From Pseudomonas sihuiensis (lineage in GTDB: Bacteria; Pseudomonadota; Gammaproteobacteria; Pseudomonadales; Pseudomonadaceae), in contig NZ_LT629797.1 of the NCBI RefSeq assembly GCF_900106015.1, forward strand, positions 5,332,001-5,396,000: 64,000 bases of DNA, read 5' to 3'. This document shows positions 1 through 7,324 of this stretch, one piece after another. The translations under genes and the position numbers were made by a program. The notes below the pieces were generated by a model, which was not told the DNA's origin, made no database searches, and saw nothing but the letters and a program-made list of their open reading frames with translations. Within the stretch, counting starts at the first letter, position 1. The number at the start of each line of letters is the position of its first letter.

Positions 1-121
1 CGTCGGCATGCAGGCTGGCCTGGATGTAGGCCTTGCACGGGCCGCTGCCGTAACGCAGCACGCTGAGGTGACGGCTGGTTCCGGTCGGGCTCCAGGGCAG
101 TGGATGGTCGATACGTTGCAT
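1..121 (-). CDS. AotO/CphZ-like M14-family hydrolase, N-terminal fragment (cut by window edge)
   Basis: Only the first 40 codons are in the window. The start ATG is at 121 with a GGAAG-type ribosome site just upstream, 12 bases after the preceding permease gene. The visible peptide begins MQRIDHPLPWSPTGTSRHLS and continues to YIQASLHAD. It matches my memory of the N-terminus of the succinylglutamate desuccinylase/aspartoacylase-like zinc hydrolases, in which the H of SLHAD is a zinc ligand. AotO of the P. aeruginosa aot operon belongs to this family and has been reported as a cyanophycin dipeptide (beta-Asp-Arg) hydrolase, CphZ. Its place at the end of an Aot-like transporter operon, opposite two cyanophycinases, fits that role. 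The substrate is inferred from context; most of the protein is not visible. Confidence 0.75.
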   Translation of the reverse strand, partial: MQRIDHPLPWSPTGTSRHLSVLRYGSGPCKAYIQASLHAD

Positions 122-133
122 AGGGCTTCCTTG

Positions 134-829
134 TTAATGCTTGCGTGGGGTCAGGTGGGCCAGCCAGCGCAGTTCGGCGTATTTGAACAGGCGCACCAGG
201 CCCACCGTCAGCACCAGATAGAACAGGCCGGCGGTGATGAAGGCCTCGAACGGCATGTAGTACTGCGAGCTGATGGTGCGGGCTGCACCGGTGAGGTCGA
301 TGAGCGTCACCAGCGAGGCCAGCGAAGTGGTGTGCAGCATCATGATCACCTCGTTGCTGTACTGCGGCAGCGCGCGGCGCATGGCCGAAGGCAGCAGGAT
401 GCGCCGGTAGAGCTGGGCGCGTGACATGCCCATGGCCCTGGCTGCCTCGATCTCGCCGGGCGGCGTGGCCTTGAGGCTGCCGGCCAGAATCTCCGCCGTG
501 TAGGCGCTGGTGTTGATGGCGAAGGCCAGGCAGGCGCAGAAGGTGGCGCTGGAAAAGTACGGCCACATGAAGCTGTCGCGGATGACGTCGAACTGGGCCA
601 GGCCGTAGTAGAGCAGAAATAGCTGTACCAGCATCGGCGTGCCGCGAATCACGTAGGTATAGAGCCAGGCTGGGAAGTTCACCAGCGGCGAGCGCGACAC
701 CCGCATCAGGGCCAACGGCAGAGCCAGCAGCAGGCCCAGGGCGAGGGCGATCAGCAGCAGCTCGAAGGTGACCAGCAGACCGCTGGCATACAGCGGCAGG
801 CTGGAGAGGATCAGATGGAAATCGAGCAT
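134..829 (-). CDS. Amino-acid ABC transporter permease (HisM/AotM-like)
   Basis: Inner-membrane permease of 231 residues, the usual length for polar amino-acid importers. The EAA loop reads EIEAARAMGMSRAQLYRRIL around residues 125-144, the site that contacts the ATPase. Several hydrophobic segments surround it, with an N-terminal segment of the HisMQ type. It lies 11 bases after the other permease gene and 12 bases before the M14 hydrolase gene, so the four genes form one minus-strand operon. The ATP-binding subunit is not in the window and would be expected left of position 1. Context points to basic amino acids or beta-Asp-Arg dipeptide as substrate; the sequence alone does not settle this. 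Confidence 0.92.
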   Translation of the reverse strand: MLDFHLILSSLPLYASGLLVTFELLLIALALGLLLALPLALMRVSRSPLVNFPAWLYTYVIRGTPMLVQLFLLYYGLAQFDVIRDSFMWPYFSSATFCACLAFAINTSAYTAEILAGSLKATPPGEIEAARAMGMSRAQLYRRILLPSAMRRALPQYSNEVIMMLHTTSLASLVTLIDLTGAARTISSQYYMPFEAFITAGLFYLVLTVGLVRLFKYAELRWLAHLTPRKH

Positions 830-840
830 GGACGTGATCC

Positions 841-1530
841 TCAGATTTCAGCCGTGCGAACGCCGACCGAGTAACGCTTTTCGACGGCGCGCAGGAGCAG
901 CAGCGAGACGCTGGTCAGCAGCAGGTACAGGCCCGCCACGGCAAGATAGAACGTGAAGGGTTCACGGGTGGCGTCGGCGGCGTTCTTGGCCTTGAACATC
1001 ATGTCCTGCAGGCCGACCACCGAGATCAGCGCGGTGGCCTTGGTCAGCACCAGCCAGTTGTTGGTGAAGCCGGGAATGGCGAAGCGGATCATCTGCGGCA
1101 CCAGGATGCGCAAGAACACCTGGGCGCCGCTCATGCCATAGGCTGCACCGGCCTCGGCCTGGCCCTTGGCGATGGCCATAAAGGCGCCGCGGAAGGTCTC
1201 CGACAGATAGGCGCCGAAGATGAAGCCCATGGTGAACACACCGGCGACGAAGGGGTTGATGTCGATGTAGGCGGTGTAACCCAGGCTGGGCGCGATGCGG
1301 TTCACCAGGTCCTGACCGCCATAGAAGATCAGCAGGATCAGCACCAGGTCGGGGATGCCCCGGATCAGGGTGGCGTAGGCGTCGCCCAGATTGGCCAGCC
1401 AGCGCAGTGGCGAGAGGCGCAGCGCAGCGCCGGTGAGGCCGAGCAGGATGGCCAGCGCCATCGAACACAGAGCCAGAGTCAGGGTCAGCCAGGCGCCCTC
1501 GACGATGATCGGGCCGTAGCCTTGCAGCAT
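841..1530 (-). CDS. Amino-acid ABC transporter permease (HisQ/AotQ-like)
   Basis: Second inner-membrane permease, 229 residues, pairing with the downstream permease as HisQ pairs with HisM. The EAA-type loop appears as AEAGAAYGMSGAQVFLRILV in mid-protein, and the N-terminal segment beginning MLQGYGPIIVEGAW is typical of the HisQ side. It follows the binding-protein gene by 63 bases that contain a strong hairpin. Gene order is binding protein, Q-type, M-type, hydrolase. From memory the P. aeruginosa aot operon is J-Q-O-M-P, so the hydrolase has a different position here. Confidence 0.92.
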   Translation of the reverse strand: MLQGYGPIIVEGAWLTLTLALCSMALAILLGLTGAALRLSPLRWLANLGDAYATLIRGIPDLVLILLIFYGGQDLVNRIAPSLGYTAYIDINPFVAGVFTMGFIFGAYLSETFRGAFMAIAKGQAEAGAAYGMSGAQVFLRILVPQMIRFAIPGFTNNWLVLTKATALISVVGLQDMMFKAKNAADATREPFTFYLAVAGLYLLLTSVSLLLLRAVEKRYSVGVRTAEI

Positions 1531-1560
1531 GGTGGGAAACCTCGTTGCAGCGCAGAGAAA

Positions 1561-1583
1561 CCGGCGCCTGTTGCAGGCGCCGG
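1561..1583 (-). promoter_or_regulatory. Intercistronic hairpin after the binding-protein gene
   Basis: A perfect 10-bp inverted repeat (CCGGCGCCTG, loop TTG, CAGGCGCCGG) lies between the binding-protein gene and the first permease gene, with no T-tract. Such hairpins after binding-protein genes commonly protect the upstream message or let only part of transcription continue, giving more binding protein than permease. The structure is seen directly; the role is inferred. Confidence 0.6.
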
Positions 1584-1593
1584 GGTGGGCGGC

Positions 1594-2370
1594 TTACTGG
1601 CCGTAGATGTCGTAGTCGAAGTACTTGGCCTGTACCTCGGCGTACTTGCCGTTGCTGCGAATGGCGTCGATGGCGGTGTTGAGCTTCTCGGCGGTGGCTG
1701 CGTCGCCCTTGCGCACGGCGATGCCGGCGCCGCGACCGAAGTAGCGCGGGTCGTTGAAATCAGGGCCGACCAGGGCGAAACCCTTGCCACCGTCGGTTTT
1801 CAGGAAGCCCTCGTCGATGTTCACCACATCGGCCAGCACCGCATCCACCCGGCCTGCCAGCAGGTCGAGGAAGGCTTCGTTGTTGGAGCCGTAGCGCACC
1901 ACGTTGACGCCGGCCGGGGTCAGTTCGGCAGTAGCGTAGCGATCGTAGGTGGAGGCGCGCTGCACGGCTACCTTCTTGCCCTTGAGGTCGACGCTCGGGT
2001 CCTGGATCTGACTGCCTTCCTTCATCACCAGCTTGCCGGGGGTGTGGTAGTACTTCTTGGAGAAGTCCACCGACTTCAGACGGTCTTCGGTGATCGACAT
2101 CGAGGACAGCACGGCGTCGACCTTGCGCACCTTGAGCGAGGGAATCAGGCCGTCGAACTCCTGCTCGATCCACTGGCATTTGACCTGCATCTGCGCGCAC
2201 AGCTCGTTGCCGATGTCGTAGTCGAAGCCGGCGATCTTGCCGTCGGCGGTCTTGAACGCGAAGGGCGGGTAGGCCGCCTCGATGCCGATGCGCAGCGCCG
2301 GCTCGGCGGCGACGGCGAAGGTGCCGAAGGTGGAGAGCGCCAGGGCGCCGAATAGAGCGATCTTGTTCAT
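1594..2370 (-). CDS. Periplasmic amino-acid binding protein (HisJ/AotJ-like)
   Basis: Exported solute-binding protein of 258 residues, first gene of the minus-strand ABC operon. A signal peptide ends near FAVAAEP (residues 18-24). The mature protein shows class 3 features: IGIEAAYPPFAFK near the start, GFDYDIGNELC for the ligand-binding lobe, LSSMSITEDR, and the late segment GRGAGIAVRKGD. It should bind a ligand in the periplasm and deliver it to the two permeases. The start has GGAG spaced well upstream of the ATG. The ligand is probably a basic amino acid (Arg/Orn) or beta-Asp-Arg, because the operon ends in an AotO/CphZ-like hydrolase gene and lies opposite cyanophycinase genes. Confidence 0.93.
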   Translation of the reverse strand: MNKIALFGALALSTFGTFAVAAEPALRIGIEAAYPPFAFKTADGKIAGFDYDIGNELCAQMQVKCQWIEQEFDGLIPSLKVRKVDAVLSSMSITEDRLKSVDFSKKYYHTPGKLVMKEGSQIQDPSVDLKGKKVAVQRASTYDRYATAELTPAGVNVVRYGSNNEAFLDLLAGRVDAVLADVVNIDEGFLKTDGGKGFALVGPDFNDPRYFGRGAGIAVRKGDAATAEKLNTAIDAIRSNGKYAEVQAKYFDYDIYGQ

Positions 2371-2529
2371 CTTGTTACTCCAGTGGATGGCGGTTGGGAG
2401 GCAGCGTCCGTCGCGACAGGCGGCGGGGTTGAACGTTACGCCGACTGTTGCCAGGCGGCGCCGGCAGGGCCTCGTGAGCCTTGGCCGGTGGGCGATCGGG
2501 TGGGACGCCCGGGCAGATGCATAAATATC

Positions 2530-2580
2530 TTTGACATGTTTTTTTTCACGAATCTACGTTTAAGAAATATTTATGTCAAA
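2530..2580 (-). promoter_or_regulatory. Candidate promoter for the ABC operon inside a divergent AT-rich region
   Basis: An AT-rich island (about 2520-2670) interrupts GC-rich DNA between the divergent transporter and cyanophycinase genes. On the minus strand TTGACA (2579-2574) is followed after 17 bases by TAGATT (2556-2551), a good sigma-70-like pair. The same block has TTGACA on the plus strand at 2531-2536; the two TTGACA boxes are arms of an 8-bp inverted repeat (2530-2537 and 2573-2580). The implied 5' leader of the ABC operon is about 170 bases, and nothing else was recognised in it. Confidence 0.45.
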
Positions 2581-2595
2581 CGTGGCGTGTGGTGA

Positions 2596-2638
2596 TTGTG
2601 CCTTGAAAATGGCTGGTATATAAATTTTCACGTGTGAA
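2596..2638 (+). promoter_or_regulatory. Candidate promoter plus palindromic operator for the SLH-cyanophycinase
   Basis: TTGTGC at 2596-2601 and TATAAA at 2619-2624, separated by 17 bases, form a plausible sigma-70 promoter reading toward the cyanophycinase gene. A perfect 12-bp palindrome TTCACGTGTGAA (2627-2638) overlaps the expected transcription start, a typical place for a repressor operator. No regulator gene for it was recognised in the cluster, so the cognate protein is unknown. Confidence 0.4.
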
Positions 2639-2746
2639 TTTTGTGAAAAAAATAATTCATATCGCCGCGACCTGTCGCCAAGCCCATTTCATTTGGCCTG
2701 CGAGCAGGGGGCATACCGCTTTCGACTTCTGACAAGAGCAATAACA

Positions 2747-4510
2747 ATGAACAAACAGCGCAATCTTCGTGGCCTTCTCGCCGCGCTCCTCCTCTGCGGC
2801 AGTGCTGATCCGGTAATGGCCGATGGCAACCTCCTGGCGGTCGGCGGCATGCTGCGAGCCAGCAACAGCCTGGTCTACGAGAAACTCATCGAACTGGCGG
2901 GCGGTGCCCAGCAGGCGCGTATCGCCATCATGCCCACCGCCAGCGGCAGCCTGGGCTCCAGCAAGCGCTTCCAGGCCGAGCTCGAAGCCCTGGGCGTGCC
3001 CGCCGAGCACATCCGCATTGTCGGCATCGACCGCCACAACTATCAGGACACCATGAACGACCCTGCCGTGGTCGCGCCGCTGCGCGAGGCCAGTGCGGTC
3101 TGGTTCGTTGGTGGCGATCAGGCGCGCATCGCCCGTGCGCTGTTCAACGCCGACGGCAGCCCGTCGCTCGCCATGCAGGCCGTGCAGGCGATCTACGATA
3201 AGGGCGGCGTGGTGGCCGGTACCAGCGCCGGGGCCAGCATCCTCGGTGCGCGCATGCCCACCGCCTACGGGGTGGTCATGGACACCCTGGATTTCGGCGT
3301 GGCCACGGCCGAGGGCCGGCGCGGTACCGCCCTGCTCAGGGGCGCAGGTCTGTTCACCGCCGGCGTGATCGACCAGCACTTCGACAAGATCGAGGAAACC
3401 AGCAGCGGGCGCGCCGCGCGCATGGCCAGCTACCTGCTGGAACAGCCGGCTCCGGGCAAGGGCTTCGGTCTGGATACCAACACCGCCATGTGGATCAAGC
3501 CCAGTGGTGAGCTGGAGGTACTGGGCGAGGGCTACCTGACCATCATGGACCCTGCCGCGGCGAAGAAGAGCTTCGGGCTCTACGGCACGCGGATCGACGA
3601 CATGCGCCTGGCCATGCTCGGTCATGGTGATCGCTACGACCTGGCCTCGGGCGAGATCCGGCCGGACGCCGGCAAGCAGCTGATCGAGCCTGGCAATGAG
3701 TACCTGGTGGGCAACCGCCTGCTCACCGACCTGTCGGCCGTGTCGGCGATCAACCGAGCGGTGCTCTATGGCCTGGCCGACAATACGGCGAGCCGTCAGC
3801 TCGGGCTGATGACCCGCTACAACCCAGCCAACGGTTACCACTACGGCTATCGCTTCGAATTCAGCAAGCGGACGGACTTCGCCGCTCATAGCCGCTTCCA
3901 CGATTCGCAGACCAACTACAGCGTCAGCGACGTGCGCCTGGATATCCGCCCGGTGACCGCCGATCTGCGCGAGCCGGCCGCTGGCGCCCCGCGTGATGCC
4001 GGCAACGGTCGCCGCGGCGACGCCATTCGTGCGGTGACCTTCCGCGGCCTGATGACCCTCAACGCCGAAGGCGCCTTCGAGGCGCAGCGCCCGATAACCC
4101 GCGGCGAGCTGGCCAATGCCCTGCAGATGACCCTGGCCGCGGAGCCCAACCTCAAGGCCCTGCCGACGCTGAGCGACGTGCCGGCCGAGCATCCTCTACG
4201 CGAGCACATCGAAGTGGTGGTTTCCAACGGCTGGATGGATGGCGCCGAGCGCTTCGACGCCGAGCGGCCGGCCAGCCGCGCGGACTGGGCGCTGGCCTGC
4301 AAGACGCTGGTCGAGCGCTTCAGCGGAGCCACGTTGAGCAAGACCGTGGCGCTGCAGGACGTCGCCGGCCTCGCCGTAGCGAACGCCGAGGCTGCCGCGC
4401 AGACCGTGGCCGAAGGTTGGCTGAGCGCCAACCAGGGACGCTTCGAGCCTGCTGCGCCGGTCGCGCGCGCCGAGGTCGCCGAGACCCTGGCACGCATCAT
4501 CGGCCTCTAG
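2747..4510 (+). CDS. Exported cyanophycinase (peptidase S51) with three C-terminal SLH-like repeats
   Basis: Should hydrolyse cyanophycin (poly-Asp backbone with Arg side chains) to beta-Asp-Arg outside the cytoplasm. The start ATG at 2747 is chosen because it opens a signal peptide (MNKQRNLRGLLAALLLCG, cleavage near residue 25); the longer frame adds 18 unlikely residues. The S51 domain spans about residues 27-400: VGGDQAR (121-127), nucleophile Ser160 in AGTSAGA, His211 in DQHF. CphE-type enzymes such as the one at 7325 have the His loop as HFSERGR; here it is longer (HFDKIEETSSGR). Residues about 425-587 form three S-layer-homology-like repeats, with PITRGELANAL (449-459), DVP...ERPASRADWAL (477-516) and PVARAEVAETL (571-581). 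SLH tails are unusual in Pseudomonas and suggest envelope anchoring or polymer binding. Length 587 residues versus about 418 for CphE. Confidence 0.88.
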   Translation: MNKQRNLRGLLAALLLCGSADPVMADGNLLAVGGMLRASNSLVYEKLIELAGGAQQARIAIMPTASGSLGSSKRFQAELEALGVPAEHIRIVGIDRHNYQDTMNDPAVVAPLREASAVWFVGGDQARIARALFNADGSPSLAMQAVQAIYDKGGVVAGTSAGASILGARMPTAYGVVMDTLDFGVATAEGRRGTALLRGAGLFTAGVIDQHFDKIEETSSGRAARMASYLLEQPAPGKGFGLDTNTAMWIKPSGELEVLGEGYLTIMDPAAAKKSFGLYGTRIDDMRLAMLGHGDRYDLASGEIRPDAGKQLIEPGNEYLVGNRLLTDLSAVSAINRAVLYGLADNTASRQLGLMTRYNPANGYHYGYRFEFSKRTDFAAHSRFHDSQTNYSVSDVRLDIRPVTADLREPAAGAPRDAGNGRRGDAIRAVTFRGLMTLNAEGAFEAQRPITRGELANALQMTLAAEPNLKALPTLSDVPAEHPLREHIEVVVSNGWMDGAERFDAERPASRADWALACKTLVERFSGATLSKTVALQDVAGLAVANAEAAAQTVAEGWLSANQGRFEPAAPVARAEVAETLARIIGL

Positions 4511-4536
4511 AGCCTTTTTTCTACCTCTACCCCCAG

Positions 4537-4559
4537 CCCGCCTGCACCGCGCAGGCGGG
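4537..4559 (+). promoter_or_regulatory. Intergenic hairpin after the SLH-cyanophycinase gene
   Basis: A 9-bp perfect stem (CCCGCCTGC, 5-base loop, GCAGGCGGG) lies 26 bases after the stop codon. No T-run follows, so it is more likely an mRNA-stabilising or attenuating hairpin than a full terminator. The only T-run nearby (4514-4520) precedes the stem. Confidence 0.4.
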
Positions 4560-4589
4560 ACGGGCACGGCTGTGCCGGAGAAACGAGCC

Positions 4590-4910
4590 ATGCAATTGAA
4601 CCGAGTGGAAGTCTTCGCCCTGCACAAGCTGCTGCAGGACGACAGCCAGATGGCACAGACCGTCATCTCTTCCAGCGTGCGAGTGCACGAAAGGGTGCGC
4701 ACCCGGGCAGGTTTCTTCTCGGTGCTGCACCTGCCGCGCCGCCTCGAACTGAGCCGCGAGCTGCAGGAACGGCGCTGGCCGTTTCGCCTGAAGCGGCGCA
4801 GGGGCGTGGGCTACTTCGTGTGCTGGCTGGAAGAGCGCTCACTTTGCCTGGAGGCCGTGATCGAGCGCGGCGAATGCCCGGCTGACCTGGTTCCCGAGCT
4901 GTTCACCTGA
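4590..4910 (+). CDS. Small protein of unknown function in the cyanophycin cluster
   Basis: Predicted 106 residues. The start at 4590 has GGAG 10 bases upstream; an in-frame ATG at 4572 lacks a good ribosome site. No signal peptide or membrane segment is visible, so it is probably cytoplasmic. It is basic and Arg-rich in the middle (segments VRVHERVRTRAG and RRWPFRLKRRRGVGYFVCWL) and ends acidic. The mixed sequence with conserved-looking aromatic positions (GFFSVLHL, GVGYFVCW) suggests a small beta-rich domain, but I do not recognise the family with confidence. It lies 79 bases after the SLH-cyanophycinase gene and 62 bases before the porin gene, on the same strand, so it is probably part of the operon. 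Confidence 0.6.
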   Translation: MQLNRVEVFALHKLLQDDSQMAQTVISSSVRVHERVRTRAGFFSVLHLPRRLELSRELQERRWPFRLKRRRGVGYFVCWLEERSLCLEAVIERGECPADLVPELFT

Positions 4911-4925
4911 GCGGCTGCGAACACC

Positions 4926-4940
4926 GCCCGCGTTGCGGGC
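4926..4940 (+). promoter_or_regulatory. Short hairpin upstream of the porin gene
   Basis: A perfect 6-bp stem (GCCCGC, loop GTT, GCGGGC) lies 32 bases before the porin start. No T-run follows. It could stabilise the porin message; this is structural evidence only. Confidence 0.3.
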
Positions 4941-4972
4941 ACCCCATACCAATAAAACCAACGGAGTAAGGC

Positions 4973-6313
4973 ATGAAGATTCTCAAACTCAGCTGTCTCG
5001 CCCTGGCCATCGGTGCCGTGGCCTCGCAGGCTGCCGCCGCCGGTCAGCAGCAGGAAGCCAAGGGTTTCATCGAGGACAGCAGCCTGCAGCTGATCAACCG
5101 CAATTTCTACATGAACCGCGACTACCGTCATGGCGGCAGCAACAGCCAGGGCATCAACCGTGCCAAGCCGGTCAACGAACGCAACGGCTATCGCGAGGAG
5201 TGGGCACACGGTGCGCAGCTGAACTTCAGCTCGGGGTTCACCCAGGGGACCGTCGGTGTCGGCGCCGATGCCTTCGCCTACGGCGGGGTCAAGCTCGATA
5301 GCGGCCGTGGCCGGGTAGGCAACGGCCTGCTGCCGATCAGCAACAACCGCACCGCCGATGCCGAGGTGCCGGACAGCTACGGCCAGATCGGTGGTGCGGT
5401 GAAGCTGCGCGCCTCTTCCACCGAGCTGAAGTACGGCGAGATGCGCCCGACCGCACCGGTGTTCGCCACCGGCGATGCGCGCCTGCTGCCGGAGACCGCG
5501 ACCGGCTTCCAGATTTCCAGCAGCGAGTTCGACGCACTGTCCTTCGAGGCCGGCCACTTCACCTCGATCAATCGCCGCAACTCCACCAACTCCGATGACG
5601 ACCTGACCAGCGAGTACGCCGAGGTGGAGGCGCGCAGCGTCGACTTCGCAGGCCTCAGCTACGCGGTCAATGACGACCTGAGCCTGATGTTCTATGCCAG
5701 CGAGGCCAAGGATGTCTGGCGTCAGTACTTCGCCAACCTGAACTACAACATCCCGCTGGCCGATAGCCAGGCGCTGAACTTCGACCTGGTGGCGTACAAG
5801 ACCCGCGACGAAGGCGAGGCGCGTGCCGGCGAGCTGGACACCCTGACCTGGTCGCTCAAGGGCGCCTACAGCTTCGGCGCGCACAAGCTCAGCCTGGCCT
5901 ATCAGAAGGTGCGTGGCGACGAGTTCTTCGACTACATCGGCGGCGACTCCATCTGGCTGGCCAACTCGGTGCAGTACTCCGACTTCAACGCCCCCAACGA
6001 GCGCTCGGTGCAGATCCGCTACGACCTGAACATGAAGCACTACGGCGTTCCCGGCCTGACCTTCATGGCGCGCTACATCAAGGGCGACGACATCGACGGC
6101 ACCAAGGCCGATCCGAATGGCGCCTTCGCCGGCTGGGCCGGTGACGACGAGAAGCATTGGGAACGCGATCTGGAAGCGCGCTACGTGTTCCAGGAAGGCG
6201 CGGCCAAGGACCTGTCGCTGCGTCTGCGTCACGCCACTCACCGCTCCACGGCATTCGACGACGACCTCGACGAGGTGCGCCTGATCATCGAGTACCCGCT
6301 GAGCATCCTGTAA
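4973..6313 (+). CDS. OprD-family outer-membrane porin
   Basis: Outer-membrane 18-strand barrel of the OprD/OccD-OccK type, 446 residues, a normal precursor length. A signal peptide (MKILKLSCLALAIGAVASQA) is followed by the family hallmark GFIEDSSLQLINRNFYMNRDYR, with alternating barrel strands and a C-terminal aromatic-hydrophobic end (IIEYPLSIL). Members take up basic amino acids, small peptides or aromatic acids. Between two cyanophycinase genes and next to a binding protein gene, this one probably passes beta-Asp-Arg or arginine into the periplasm. A GGAG ribosome site precedes the ATG, and a strong terminator follows at 6321-6361. Confidence 0.93.
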   Translation: MKILKLSCLALAIGAVASQAAAAGQQQEAKGFIEDSSLQLINRNFYMNRDYRHGGSNSQGINRAKPVNERNGYREEWAHGAQLNFSSGFTQGTVGVGADAFAYGGVKLDSGRGRVGNGLLPISNNRTADAEVPDSYGQIGGAVKLRASSTELKYGEMRPTAPVFATGDARLLPETATGFQISSSEFDALSFEAGHFTSINRRNSTNSDDDLTSEYAEVEARSVDFAGLSYAVNDDLSLMFYASEAKDVWRQYFANLNYNIPLADSQALNFDLVAYKTRDEGEARAGELDTLTWSLKGAYSFGAHKLSLAYQKVRGDEFFDYIGGDSIWLANSVQYSDFNAPNERSVQIRYDLNMKHYGVPGLTFMARYIKGDDIDGTKADPNGAFAGWAGDDEKHWERDLEARYVFQEGAAKDLSLRLRHATHRSTAFDDDLDEVRLIIEYPLSIL

Positions 6314-6320
6314 CGGCATT

Positions 6321-6361
6321 CTCCGGGCGGCGACAGATCACGGGCCGTCCGGAGCTTTTTC
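6321..6361 (+). terminator. Rho-independent terminator after the porin gene
   Basis: CTCCGG (6321-6326) pairs with CCGGAG (6349-6354), and the inner CGGC pairs with GCCG through one G-T wobble, giving an 11-bp stem followed at once by CTTTTTCTT. It should end most transcription coming from the SLH-cyanophycinase and porin genes, so the next two genes may depend on read-through or their own promoter. Confidence 0.75.
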
Positions 6362-6467
6362 TTCAAGGTCAGCTCCCACGCTCCTTTGGCCTTAAGGCGT
6401 CGCCAGCGGCGCCTGCTTTTCCGCCAGGAGACCTGACCCCCTGGCCCCGCGCGGGCAAGGAGTCGAA

Positions 6468-7232
6468 ATGCTACGCATGCTGTTGTGTCTGTTCGCTGTG
6501 CTGCTCGCCCAATCGGGCACGGCAGGACCGTTGCGGGTCGCCATGGAGGGGCAGTTCCCGCCTTTCGAAGAACTCGATGCGCAGGGCAATCTGGTCGGCT
6601 TCAACGTCGACATCGCCAGGGCCCTGTGTCAGCGCATGCAGCGCGAATGCGAACTGCAGCGCTTCGCCTGGGATGACCTGATCCCGGCACTCGACGCGGG
6701 ACGCGCGGACCTGATCCTGGCGTCCATGTCGATCACCGCGGCGCGCGCCGAACGGGTGGACTTCACCGCTCGCTATGCGCAGACCCCGGCCTTCTTCTTT
6801 GCCCGCAAGGGCCATATCAATCAGATGCTGATCACCCCGCGGCGCATCGCCGGCAAGCGCGTCGGCGTGCAACAGGGCACCACCTACGAGCGCTTTCTCG
6901 AGGCCCGCTTCGCCGAGCATGTGCAGCTGCTGCGCTATCCCAGCGCCGCCCAGGCCTACCGGGCGCTCGCAGGCGGCGAGCTGGATCTGGTGCTCGACGA
7001 CGCCGTTTCCGGTTACTTCGGCTTCCTCCTGACCGAACTGGGCCGCGACTTCGAGCAGGTCGGCGGCCCCGTGGTGGCGCCGCAGTTCTTCGGCCAGGGG
7101 CAGGGCATCGCCGTGCGCAAGGGTGACGACGAGCTGCGCCAACAGCTCGATCGGGCGCTGGCCGCGATCCTTGCCGACGGCACCCACAAGCGCATCGAGA
7201 AACGCTACTTCAAACAGTTTTCCGTTTACTGA
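6468..7232 (+). CDS. Second periplasmic polar amino-acid binding protein
   Basis: Exported class 3 solute-binding protein of 254 residues with a signal peptide ending near QSGTAG (residues 15-20). Family motifs are LRVAMEGQFPPFEE, GFNVDIARALC, ILASMSITAARAERVDFT and GQGQGIAVRKGDD, paralogous to the protein at 1594-2370 but clearly divergent. The start has AGGAG seven bases upstream. No permease or ATPase genes lie beside it, so it probably docks on the Aot-like permeases of the divergent operon and widens their ligand range, for example to beta-Asp-Arg. This docking is inference from position. It sits 92 bases before the CphE-type gene. Confidence 0.9.
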   Translation: MLRMLLCLFAVLLAQSGTAGPLRVAMEGQFPPFEELDAQGNLVGFNVDIARALCQRMQRECELQRFAWDDLIPALDAGRADLILASMSITAARAERVDFTARYAQTPAFFFARKGHINQMLITPRRIAGKRVGVQQGTTYERFLEARFAEHVQLLRYPSAAQAYRALAGGELDLVLDDAVSGYFGFLLTELGRDFEQVGGPVVAPQFFGQGQGIAVRKGDDELRQQLDRALAAILADGTHKRIEKRYFKQFSVY

Positions 7233-7324
7233 GGCCGGCCCGCCGACTGCGCTCTGGCTCCCAATCGCCGTTCCCCAACCAGCGTCACCAACCGTGCCCC
7301 TGCGGCACCTGCGGAGAAATCGAA

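Noticed and set aside
2371..2746. Possible sigma-54 promoter in the cyanophycin divergent gap
   Set aside because: No TGGCAC-N5-TTGC pair with correct GG/GC spacing was found on either strand.
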